The notes under the pieces: generated by a model
The model's input: the letters and a program-made list of their open reading frames with translations, nothing else
The model's database searches: none
What the model was told of the DNA's origin: nothing
Source: Sunxiuqinia sp963678245
GTDB lineage: Bacteria; Bacteroidota; Bacteroidia; Bacteroidales; Prolixibacteraceae
Reading direction: 5' to 3'
Assembly: GCA_965140765.1 (NCBI GenBank)
Contig: OZ223309.1
Location: 682,001 to 746,000 of the forward strand
Length of the DNA stretch: 64,000 bases
Program-made: the position numbers and the translations under genes
Part shown: one piece after another, positions 46,629 to 54,078 of the stretch
How positions within the stretch are numbered: the stretch's first letter is position 1
Layout: every line of letters begins with the position of its first letter

Positions 46629-47780
46629 ATGAACCCGATGGCGCAGCCTGTAAAAATCATTACCCTCAAGAAAGCTCATCATCGCCAACAGGCTGTTGTT
46701 TTGCTGCAGTTTGATTATGACGTTGAGCTGGCCAACCGGATTAAACAGGTTGAAGGGACATGCTGGAGCCAGACGATGAAGTGTTGGTATATTCCGGAAA
46801 AATTGTTCGATCTTCATTCGTTTTTTGAAGCCTTCCATGAACAGGTTTATATTGACTATTCGGATTTGAAACCTAAACCCGCCCCGGCTCCGGTTCAAAA
46901 AAAGATTGTGAAAACTTATCCATATCGAAAGACAATTGAACTTCCCAAAGGTTATCTTCAGAAATTGGAACAAAAGCGATACAGCGACAGTACAATCAGA
47001 ACTTATTGTGCCTATTTTAAAGATTTTATGCATCATTTTGGAGAACAATCACTTGATTCGATCGATAAGGAAGCAATCAATCAGTATATTCATGGGTTAG
47101 TTAAAAATGGGCATATATCTGCAAGTCAGCAAAACCAACGAATTAATGCCATAAAATTCTATTATGAAAAGGTTGTTGATGGGGAGCGACTGGTCCTTTC
47201 CATAGACCGTCCCCGTAAATCAATTTCTTTACCATCAGTACTTAGCAAATCGGAAGTACAACAAATCATTTCAAAATGCCACAATATTAAGCATAAATGC
47301 ATTTTATCGCTTATTTATTCGGCAGGTTTGCGCAGAAGTGAGTTGATCCACTTAAAGCTTACGGACATTGATTCTCAAAGGGGGTTAATCCGTATTAAAG
47401 GGGCGAAAGGGAAGAAAGACCGGCATAGTTTGCTTTCTGCTCCCTTGTTATTGCAGCTGCGGGACTACTATAAAAAGCATAAACCTCAAACCTGGTTATT
47501 TGAGGGGCCTGTATCAGGTACTCCATATAGTCCAACAAGCGTTGCAAAAATTTTGTACGAAGCCAGCGCTAAGGCTGGTATTCGTCGGCGGGTTACCCCG
47601 CATATGCTTCGTCATTCCTTTGCCACACATTTGCTTGAACAGGGAGTAGATTTACGCTATATCCAGGAATTGTTGGGGCATGGCTCGTCAAAGACAACAG
47701 AGATTTACACTCATGTGAGTAAGAACTATATTGAAAAGATCAAGAATCCCCTGGATGATATTTTTAATGACTCAACATAA
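46629..47780 (+). CDS. Tyrosine recombinase, putative integron-type integrase
   Basis: A 383-aa site-specific recombinase. Residues 1-85 form a Bacteroidota-type extra N-terminal module ('QAVVLLQFDYDVELANRIKQ', 'WSQTMKCWYIPEKLF'). A SAM-like core-binding domain follows (about 100-190, 'YSDSTIRTYCAYFKDFMHHF'), then the catalytic domain with Arg in 'SAGLRRSELIHL', Lys in 'IKGAKGKKDRHS', 'TPHMLRHSFATHLLEQG', 'LGHGSSKTTEIYTHVS' (nucleophile Tyr near 360). The tail 'KIKNPLDDI' resembles the C-terminus of IntI proteins, but the IntI-specific insertion between the Lys and HxxR boxes is missing. It is oriented like the cassettes, so its 3' end faces the array. It is the only candidate enzyme for moving the downstream cassettes. 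Confidence 0.85.
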   Translation: MNPMAQPVKIITLKKAHHRQQAVVLLQFDYDVELANRIKQVEGTCWSQTMKCWYIPEKLFDLHSFFEAFHEQVYIDYSDLKPKPAPAPVQKKIVKTYPYRKTIELPKGYLQKLEQKRYSDSTIRTYCAYFKDFMHHFGEQSLDSIDKEAINQYIHGLVKNGHISASQQNQRINAIKFYYEKVVDGERLVLSIDRPRKSISLPSVLSKSEVQQIISKCHNIKHKCILSLIYSAGLRRSELIHLKLTDIDSQRGLIRIKGAKGKKDRHSLLSAPLLLQLRDYYKKHKPQTWLFEGPVSGTPYSPTSVAKILYEASAKAGIRRRVTPHMLRHSFATHLLEQGVDLRYIQELLGHGSSKTTEIYTHVSKNYIEKIKNPLDDIFNDST

Positions 47781-47781
47781 T

Positions 47782-47878
47782 AGGTGTTGTTATACCCCCA
47801 ATTTTAGAGGTATAACAACACCTCAAAAATTGATATAAGAAATATAACAACACTGGTGTTGATATACACTAGTTGAGT
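47782..47878 (+). other. Putative attI: four alternating recombinase-site-like motifs and a GTT core
   Basis: Two bases after the integrase stop, AGGTGTTGTTATACC (47782-47796) and its exact complement (47809-47823) form an inverted pair. A second pair, TATAACAACAC (47843-47853) and GTGTTGATATA (47856-47866), repeats the same motif. The core GTTGAGT at 47872-47878 fits GTTRRRY, and the first cassette would begin after its G. The first pair could also serve as the integrase terminator. Confidence 0.5.
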
Positions 47879-48499
47879 TTCATTGTGGGAAACAAGCAGT
47901 TAGAAAACAGTCACGATTACTGTATTTTGAATGGTAAAATGTTCTAAAAAAAGCCTTGGGGTAAAAAAAATGCTGAACGCATTTTGGAACCAGGTCTTGT
48001 AACGGTGAGACCGTGGAAGCGCGTGCTTCTGACGTCGAGTCGACGGAAAGACCTGACAAAGTTCCCATTTTTTGGCGACAAAGTCAAGGGGGTGGAAAAA
48101 ATGGAAGGACATTTAACCCCAAGGCTTTTAACATTTTAGGCTGGCAATGATTGAAAATTTTAAACTAATATAATGAAAAGCCTTTTGGCTTTATTGATGA
48201 AAAAATAAAATTTTAAATGGCCGTTGTCCATTCAAGTACAGGCAATCCATTCGACTCACCTTATAGGGTATAAATTGAATAGATGGATTTTAAAGTGACT
48301 GTTTGGGGATGAAGGAATGTTTCCACAACGACCGTTTATTTATCAAAAAAAGGTGATAAATTTAAACAACGTAAACACAACAATGTGTCATATTGCATAC
48401 CGGGCAAGCAAAACCCCGGTCCCCGGTTTTCAATCCGATTTTCCAGTTCATCCGGACGGAAAACCACAATAAAAACCGGTACGCAACATACACTCTACG
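47873..48499 (+). other. Cassette C0 without protein gene
   Basis: It begins at the putative attI core and ends with its own attC. The opening GTTGAGT and the attC-opening ACACAAC are complementary with one mismatch (exact would be ACTCAAC). No convincing coding frame is present on either strand. The content is the structured element at 47949-48129 plus two AT-rich hairpins (48176-48193 and 48338-48361). Confidence 0.55.
47949..48129. ncRNA. Candidate structured RNA (cloverleaf-like four-way junction)
   Basis: Nested perfect stems: outer 14 bp (47949-47962 with 48116-48129); 5 bp (47986-47990 with 48061-48065); 8 bp (47991-47998 with 48048-48055) enclosing three hairpins, ACGGT-GAG-ACCGT (48002-48014), GAAGC-GCGT-GCTTC (48016-48029) and CGTCG-AGT-CGACG (48033-48045); and a 9-bp side stem (48065-48073 with 48096-48104) that competes for one base with the 5-bp stem. 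GC content of the core is clearly above the surroundings. On the minus strand the outer stem is followed by seven Ts, like a terminator, so orientation is open. It does not look like tRNA, 6S, SRP or RNase P RNA. It could also act as folded single-stranded DNA. Confidence 0.55.
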
Positions 48500-48505
48500 T
48501 TATGG
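48375..48505 (+). repeat. attC of cassette C0
   Basis: Opens with ACACAAC and closes with GTTATGG, about 131 bp. Arms AATGTGTCATATTGC and GCAACATACACT are imperfect complements with extra-helical bases, as in attC sites. The cut should fall after G48499. Confidence 0.65.
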
Positions 48506-48554
48506 GCAAGCTTGAAATCGAGAAACCAAGAACTAACTAACTTCAAAATAAAAC

Positions 48555-49466
48555 ATGGAAAATTCAATATTTTTTGGAAATGGAATAAACAGACTAAGTC
48601 CCGAGAATATTTCTTGGTCTAACTTACTTAATGATTTAAAAGAATCAAGAACGTTCGACAATGATAATCTGCCAAACACAATGATTTACGAAAGAATAAT
48701 CCTTGAGAAACCTAATAACCATTCGGATGTACTTCATGATGAATTTGAAACCAAGACGAAGATTGCAGATTTAATGGCAAATATTAAATCTCATCAAACT
48801 TATATTGATTTGTTTAATATCAATGCAGAAAACTATTTAACGACAAATTATGATTATGCTTTCATTAATAGTCTTCAAGAATTAAAAGAAGTGAATTCCC
48901 CAATTCATGAATATAGCTCAGAAGATGTATATAGTATTAGACGTTTGAAACGAATCTCAAATATCATGCAATTAAAAAAGCATTTCTGGCAAATTCATGG
49001 AGAGGTTAGAAAACCAGCAACTATAATGCTCGGATTAGACCATTATTGTGGAGAAATTGGTAAAATAGATAATTACATAAAAGGGACATATAGATATACT
49101 GAAAATAAAGAGACCATTACAGAAAATTCTATTGCAGATAAACTTAGAAACAAAACTTTTAGTGGTTCTTCGTGGATAGAACTGTTCTTTAACTCAAATA
49201 TTCATATAATTGGCTTTTCCTTAGATTATGCTGAGATAGATTTGTGGTGGATTATTAATAAAAGAGCTCGAATGAAAAAAAGTGAATTAGGTTCGCTAAT
49301 TACAAACAATATTATCTTCTATTGTGAAGAGGTTAATGAGCATTTAAAAGGAGTTTTAGAAAGTATGGATGTTACAATTGAGACTGTTCCTTCATCTTCT
49401 GGAAAACATAGATTTGAAGATTATTATAAAAACTTGACGAGAGTACTAAATAATAAAATTAAATAA
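48555..49466 (+). CDS. SIR2-like domain protein (cassette C1)
   Basis: A 303-aa protein with features of the SIR2_2-like NAD-binding fold: 'SIFFGNGINRLS' at the N-terminus (GxG loop followed by N), 'NYLTTNYDYAFINS' (the TxNYD strand), 'FWQIHGEVRKPATIMLGLDHY' region with the catalytic-type His, and 'IHIIGFSLDYAEIDLWWII' near residues 218-236. In bacteria such domains serve as NAD-depleting effectors of anti-phage systems, often fused to or next to sensors; here the protein is alone in its cassette. It starts about 55 bp into the cassette and its stop is 9 bp before its attC. Function as an immune NADase is inference. Confidence 0.7.
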   Translation: MENSIFFGNGINRLSPENISWSNLLNDLKESRTFDNDNLPNTMIYERIILEKPNNHSDVLHDEFETKTKIADLMANIKSHQTYIDLFNINAENYLTTNYDYAFINSLQELKEVNSPIHEYSSEDVYSIRRLKRISNIMQLKKHFWQIHGEVRKPATIMLGLDHYCGEIGKIDNYIKGTYRYTENKETITENSIADKLRNKTFSGSSWIELFFNSNIHIIGFSLDYAEIDLWWIINKRARMKKSELGSLITNNIIFYCEEVNEHLKGVLESMDVTIETVPSSSGKHRFEDYYKNLTRVLNNKIK

Positions 49467-49474
49467 AAGCCAGC

Positions 49475-49604
49475 CCATAACAATGTATAAAAATAATAGC
49501 CTAGATAGTAGTAATTTAAAGGTTTGTAGCCCGCTTCAACTTTCTTGTAACCTGACAGGAAAGTGCCACACAGTCGGCTACTATTTTTATACTTACCGTT
49601 ACCT
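49475..49604 (+). repeat. attC of cassette C1
   Basis: Opens with CCATAAC, the exact complement of the cassette's first bases GTTATGG at 48499; closes with GTTACCT. The arms TGTATAAAAATAATAGCC and GGCTACTATTTTTATAC are nearly perfect complements. Confidence 0.8.
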
Positions 49605-49622
49605 GCCATTTAAACCGACAAA

Positions 49623-50594
49623 ATGAAATGCACTTTTGAAATAAATAGTAAAGGATTCTTAAAGCAAAGAGAAAGTTTCGATTTAGAATTCAAGCAAGCT
49701 TTTCATTTTGGCGATTCGCTCGCTGAATACATGCGTTCAATTGTAGGAATGGCAAATAATAAAGGAGGTGAAATAATTTTCGGGATTCAAGACAAACCTA
49801 GAAAACTGGTTGGACTCAAAAATGAAAAATTTGAAGATTGCGACCCAAACAAAATAAATCAGTTTCTATCCGAATATTTCTCTCATGAAATTGAATGGTT
49901 CATGGAAACGCATGAAATTCATAGTCTTCAATTTGGAAGACTATGGGTTGAAGAAGCAAAACAGAAACCAGTCGTATGTGCCAAAAGCTATAAAAATATT
50001 CTAAGAGAAGCTGCAATCTATTATCGATACCGTGGAGAAACTAAAGAAATATGTTACCCAGAACTTGCAACAATTTTAGCAAATGAAAGAGAAAAAGAGA
50101 AACAACTTTGGCTAAAGCATGTTGAGAAAATCGGTCAAGTTGGCCCTCAAAATATTCATTTAATCGACACTTTTAACGGAGAAATACATACTGGAAAAGG
50201 GAAAATCCTTTTAGATAAATCGATTGCAGACAAACTAAAATTTATAAAAGAAGGAGAATTCTCGGAAAAGAATGGAGCTCCAACTCTTAAATTAATTGGA
50301 GAAGTAACTGGAATTGTTGATACAATAAATATTCCAAGAACTGATGTAATTTATCCATACAGATTTGGGGATTTAAAGGAAAAATATGGAATAAATAACT
50401 TTCAATTTCAAGCGATTTTATGGAAATTGAATATTAAAGGAAATGGCAGATATCATACGGAAATTTCCACAAGTAAAACAACATCTACACATAAATATAC
50501 AAAGGAATTTTCAAGTAGATTGAAGGCAATCTTTGACAGGTATCCAAATTGGTTAAGAGAAATAACTGAAGAATATAAAAAAAGAAAAATATAA
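49623..50594 (+). CDS. AlbA_2/Schlafen-like ATP-binding domain protein (cassette C2)
   Basis: A 323-aa protein. The N-terminal ~150 residues fit the AlbA_2 (Schlafen/divergent AAA-4) domain: 'RESFDLEFKQAFHFGDSLAE', 'RSIVGMANNKGGEIIFGIQD' and 'YRYRGETKEICYPELATIL'. The C-terminal half (about 165-320) is a separate module with 'KILLDKSIADKLKFIKEGEF' and 'LKLIGEVTGIVDTI', perhaps a DNA-binding winged helix region ('RFGDLKEKYGINNFQFQAIL'). Related Slfn-like proteins act as nucleases or transcription regulators, including in defence. The cassette contains only this gene; the start lies 24 bp after the cassette boundary and the stop 8 bp before its attC. Confidence 0.72.
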   Translation: MKCTFEINSKGFLKQRESFDLEFKQAFHFGDSLAEYMRSIVGMANNKGGEIIFGIQDKPRKLVGLKNEKFEDCDPNKINQFLSEYFSHEIEWFMETHEIHSLQFGRLWVEEAKQKPVVCAKSYKNILREAAIYYRYRGETKEICYPELATILANEREKEKQLWLKHVEKIGQVGPQNIHLIDTFNGEIHTGKGKILLDKSIADKLKFIKEGEFSEKNGAPTLKLIGEVTGIVDTINIPRTDVIYPYRFGDLKEKYGINNFQFQAILWKLNIKGNGRYHTEISTSKTTSTHKYTKEFSSRLKAIFDRYPNWLREITEEYKKRKI

Positions 50595-50601
50595 AAACGG
50601 C

Positions 50602-50733
50602 AGGTAACACATTGTATATGGCAGGCGGGGGGTTTAGCGGTCTGACAAGTCAGACCTTCTGCTCACTTTCCTGCGGGTCTGACACGATTTCTTCCAGAAA
50701 TCCCGCCCGACCACATACAAGTGACCGTTACCT
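50602..50733 (+). repeat. attC of cassette C2
   Basis: Opens with AGGTAAC, exact complement of the cassette start GTTACCT at 49598 (match extends to 10 bp, GTTACCTGCC/GGCAGGTAAC). Closes with GTTACCT at 50727. TTGTATATGG and CCACATACAA are the complementary arms with unequal spacers. Confidence 0.82.
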
Positions 50734-50872
50734 GCAAGGTTGAAAAAAAAGAAAAACAAACAGATATTGAGAAACATAACTAAATCAAATATGAGAATGA
50801 CTGCTCTAAAAAGATTTTGTTTTGCCCACCCGCTTCTGCCCTTCGGGACAGTTTGGAAAGCCAACACACATT

Positions 50873-50929
50873 GCACACATTTGCAAATCGCACAAGCCGC
50901 CCCACAGACCAAAATTTGCAAAAGAGTGC
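50873..50929 (+). repeat. Imperfect palindrome, left copy, in the C3 leader
   Basis: GCACACATTTGCAAAT and ATTTGCAAAAGAGTGC form a hairpin of about 16 bp with a few mismatches. A related copy lies at 55841-55895, on the other side of the four-gene operon. The 300-base leader of the cassette (50734-51038) has no convincing gene. Confidence 0.6.
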
Positions 50930-51038
50930 CATTCACATTACACTAGAATTTTTGTTAACTACATAAAAATGTTATTATTTTTGATACCAAACTATTACTC
51001 AAATATCTAAATACACTTAGAAAGCAATATACCAGCAA

Positions 51039-52193
51039 ATGGAAGAAATGAACATTGCAATAATTAGCGATTTACACTGTATGCATAGCAAATCTCAAAG
51101 TGATGGTGATTCATGGTTGATTTCTGATAACATGAGAAAACCAACCAATCAACATCCTGTTCAGTCTTTGATAGATTTTATTACAAGAGAAAAGTTAAAA
51201 GTAGATATTCTTCTATGTGCTGGAGATATTACTAATAAGACAGATCCACAGGGACTTGTAACGGGATGGGCTTTTCTTGAAGAATTACGAGATAATTTAT
51301 TTGCAAAACATTTAATTGCTACACTCGGGAATCACGATGTTGATTCAAGAAATATCTATAATAAATATGATCACTTAGATATGCCTCGTAAGCTAAAATC
51401 TAATTTCCCATTTAATTTCAAGAATGAAAGAAAATCATATATCGCAAATAGATACTGCTTTATTGATTTGGGAGATATCTTAATTTTTAACTTTAATAGT
51501 GTTCATAGTCATACAAATAGTGAAGCAGCGATGGAGTCGATTATTACCGATGATATCCTAGAAGAAATTATATCTGACTTAGAAAGTAATTCTAAAGAAT
51601 ACAAATATAAATTAGCATTTAGTCATCATCACCCTATAAAGCATTCAAATGTTGGTTTCAAGTATAAGGATGGTGATTTTATTGAAAAGGGCGAAAAACT
51701 GTTAGAAATATTGGACTCATTTGATTTTCAAATTTTCATACATGGCCATAAGCATGAACCTAAACTAACCTGTTATAACAATATTCCTGTTTTTGCATCT
51801 GGCAGTTTATCAGCAATAATGAATTTAAATGAAACAGGATCAAAGAATAACTTTCATATAATAAAACTAAAACCCAGTGATAAAAAAGGTACAATTAAAA
51901 GTTGGGAATATACTTTTGGAATTGGGTGGTCAGAGGCAAAAACAAAAATTAAGCACGAAATAGGATTTGGAAACAGAGACAATATAATAGGGTTCTCTAA
52001 AAAGATTTTAAAGCATTTTGAATCTGAAGAATTGGATAGAATGAATAATGAAGATTTTCTATTAAAATTTCCTGATTTCAAATTTTACCCACCAAATGAA
52101 CAAGAAAAACTTATCCATGAATTAAATAAGTCCTTTGATATTGTTCAAGAGTATAACACAGGTCATGTAAAAGAAATAATTAAGAAAAATTAA
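51039..52193 (+). CDS. Calcineurin-like metallophosphoesterase (cassette C3, gene 1)
   Basis: A 384-aa cytoplasmic protein. All five metallophosphoesterase motifs are present: 'IAIISDLHC' (DxH), 'LLCAGDITNK' (GDxxx), 'ATLGNHDVDS' (GNHD), 'LAFSHHHPIK' (H) and 'IFIHGHKHEP' (GHxH). The C-terminal ~120 residues ('HEIGFGNRDNIIGFSKKILK' onwards) are specific. An alternative ATG is three codons downstream. It opens a four-gene operon; the ATPase gene starts 1 bp after its stop. With an ATPase and a DNA methylase as neighbours, a nuclease role in the manner of Mre11/SbcD is conceivable, but it lacks other SbcD domains and this is inference. Confidence 0.88.
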   Translation: MEEMNIAIISDLHCMHSKSQSDGDSWLISDNMRKPTNQHPVQSLIDFITREKLKVDILLCAGDITNKTDPQGLVTGWAFLEELRDNLFAKHLIATLGNHDVDSRNIYNKYDHLDMPRKLKSNFPFNFKNERKSYIANRYCFIDLGDILIFNFNSVHSHTNSEAAMESIITDDILEEIISDLESNSKEYKYKLAFSHHHPIKHSNVGFKYKDGDFIEKGEKLLEILDSFDFQIFIHGHKHEPKLTCYNNIPVFASGSLSAIMNLNETGSKNNFHIIKLKPSDKKGTIKSWEYTFGIGWSEAKTKIKHEIGFGNRDNIIGFSKKILKHFESEELDRMNNEDFLLKFPDFKFYPPNEQEKLIHELNKSFDIVQEYNTGHVKEIIKKN

Positions 52194-52194
52194 A

Positions 52195-54078
52195 ATGATT
52201 GAATATAAAACTCTATTTGACTCATTTAATGCTAGAAACCTAACCCTTAAGCAGGTCGCTCAGGGATTTGTTAATTATAGTAAATTTGATGAGCTTATTA
52301 CGAATAAGAATAGCTTATTAATGGGACCTAGAGGATGTGGCAAAACAACTCTATTAAAGATGCTAACTATTGAAGCATTGATCGAATATAATCAATTATC
52401 AGATAGCAATTTAATATTTGAACTACCTTTTATTTCAATCTACATACCAACCGATGTTCAATGGAAAATGGAAGTAGATCTTTTTAAAGAAGAGTTTAAA
52501 TCAGAAGAAGAATTTACGAATTTAGTCCCCAATGTTTTTGTAAATACAAATGTGTTTATTCAAACTATTAAAACATTTGTTTCTCTAATTGATACTATTC
52601 CAGGCGATGAATTAAAAATAAGTCTAAAACCATTCTTATCTGACTTAAAAAAGATTTATAAGCTACCAGATCCAACAACTTTATCCTTATATGCAATTGA
52701 ACAAGAATTCTACAATCGCCTTGACAGTTTAAATATTTTGATTAGCAAAGCGAGAAACTCTCGTATTGATATATCAAAATATGAATTCCCCGACTTTTTT
52801 TATCAAGAATTTTTAGAACCAACCAGAGCTGCATGTAAAGCTTTTGAGCATTACTTTGGTGAGAGTAAAAGTTTAGTCATAAGCAGCAAAATACGTCCAT
52901 TTAAATGGGCGTTGTGTTTTGATGAATTGGAGCTGGCGCCGCAATGGCTTCAAAATAAACTTTTTAGATTTTTAAGAAGTAAAGATCAAGACTTCATTTT
53001 TAAGCTAACTTCTATCCCAATACTTGAATTCATTCCAGAAGATCATTTGCCCAGTTCCGGGAGTGATTATAGCCCAATTTTATTATGGTTATACACTAAT
53101 AAGCATGAAAAGGAATGGGAAAAATTTTGCAATGAATTGATTTCAACGAAACTTGAACTAAAATTTGGAATCAATATTAATCCTGAAAACTTATTTGGGA
53201 ATTCTGAATCAGAACGATACTTAAAAGAAGAATTTACTAAATATAAAACACTTAATATAGGGAAACTTAGTAATCAGAAAAGTATTTTAGTTGACCAATT
53301 TAAGCAACTTGCAAGAAAAGATATATCATTTGCAAAATATCTCAATGGAAGAAATATTAATATTAACAAACCAATATCTCAAAATCGTTTAGAAGATAGT
53401 GAAATTCACCGTAAAGTTAAACCTATTGGTTATTATCGTAATTATTACATAAGCAAAAACAATGCTGTTTCTGGAACGAGGCGAAGAACTAGAAAAATTA
53501 AAAGTCCATTTATTTATGGTTGGGAATTCATTTGCAAAATATCTGATGGAAACCCTAGATTAATAATTGGTATTGTTGAAAAACTAATTCAAAATAATTA
53601 TTTTTTAAATGAAAAAACGGAAATATCTATAAAAACCCAATCTGATGTATTGTATCAAATATCTAAAAGATATCTTAATATTTGGGCAACACATCCCGAT
53701 GCGAATATTGAGATTGCGAAAAATACCATTACATTAAAAAACTTTATCTTATCAATTGGTAATTTCTTTCAATCAAGTCTTTTAACCGATGATTTTACAC
53801 CAAGTCCGACAGGTACTTTTGTAGTTGATGATAAAATAAATCATAAGTATTTAGATCTTATTGCACTTGGATTACATTTAGGCGCATTTGTCTTATTGGA
53901 TCCAGTTGAAAACATTAGTCCAGAAGGTGTTATAAATAAGAAGTTTAGATTATCGTTTTTATTATATCCATATTTCTTGCTCCCAATTAGAAAAGAAGAA
54001 AAACCCAATATTCTTTCAAAGATATTGTCAAATAAAGCAAGCACCCAAATTGAACAGCAATCCAAACTTGATCTATGA
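52195..54078 (+). CDS. AAA (ORC/CDC6-like) P-loop ATPase (cassette C3, gene 2)
   Basis: A 627-aa protein with Walker A 'SLLMGPRGCGKTTLLKMLT' at about 41-59 and Walker B 'WALCFDELELAPQW' at about 237-250. The N-terminus ('FNARNLTLKQVAQGFVNY') is like that of the ORC-CDC6-type ATPases seen in bacterial accessory regions. A central part shows a basic patch 'SGTRRRTRKIKSPFIYGW', perhaps sensor/Arg-finger region, followed by 'ISDGNPRLIIGIVEKLI'. The C-terminal part may contain a winged helix ('YLDLIALGLHLGAFVLLD'). Its stop overlaps the next gene in an ATGA arrangement, so translation is coupled. Probable energy-using sensor or mover of the system. Confidence 0.82.
   Translation: MIEYKTLFDSFNARNLTLKQVAQGFVNYSKFDELITNKNSLLMGPRGCGKTTLLKMLTIEALIEYNQLSDSNLIFELPFISIYIPTDVQWKMEVDLFKEEFKSEEEFTNLVPNVFVNTNVFIQTIKTFVSLIDTIPGDELKISLKPFLSDLKKIYKLPDPTTLSLYAIEQEFYNRLDSLNILISKARNSRIDISKYEFPDFFYQEFLEPTRAACKAFEHYFGESKSLVISSKIRPFKWALCFDELELAPQWLQNKLFRFLRSKDQDFIFKLTSIPILEFIPEDHLPSSGSDYSPILLWLYTNKHEKEWEKFCNELISTKLELKFGININPENLFGNSESERYLKEEFTKYKTLNIGKLSNQKSILVDQFKQLARKDISFAKYLNGRNININKPISQNRLEDSEIHRKVKPIGYYRNYYISKNNAVSGTRRRTRKIKSPFIYGWEFICKISDGNPRLIIGIVEKLIQNNYFLNEKTEISIKTQSDVLYQISKRYLNIWATHPDANIEIAKNTITLKNFILSIGNFFQSSLLTDDFTPSPTGTFVVDDKINHKYLDLIALGLHLGAFVLLDPVENISPEGVINKKFRLSFLLYPYFLLPIRKEEKPNILSKILSNKASTQIEQQSKLDL

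Noticed and set aside
46629..47780. Prophage integrase
   Set aside because: No phage structural, replication or lysis genes follow, and no tRNA or direct-repeat attachment site is visible; the attC-like array explains it better.
47991..48055. tRNA gene (cloverleaf)
   Set aside because: Three hairpins in a closed stem resemble a cloverleaf, but there is no T-loop GTTCRA, no D-loop GG, no 7-base anticodon loop (loops are 3-4 bases).
47949..48129. Retron or group II intron
   Set aside because: No reverse transcriptase nearby and no domain V/VI-like motif; integrase upstream is a tyrosine recombinase.
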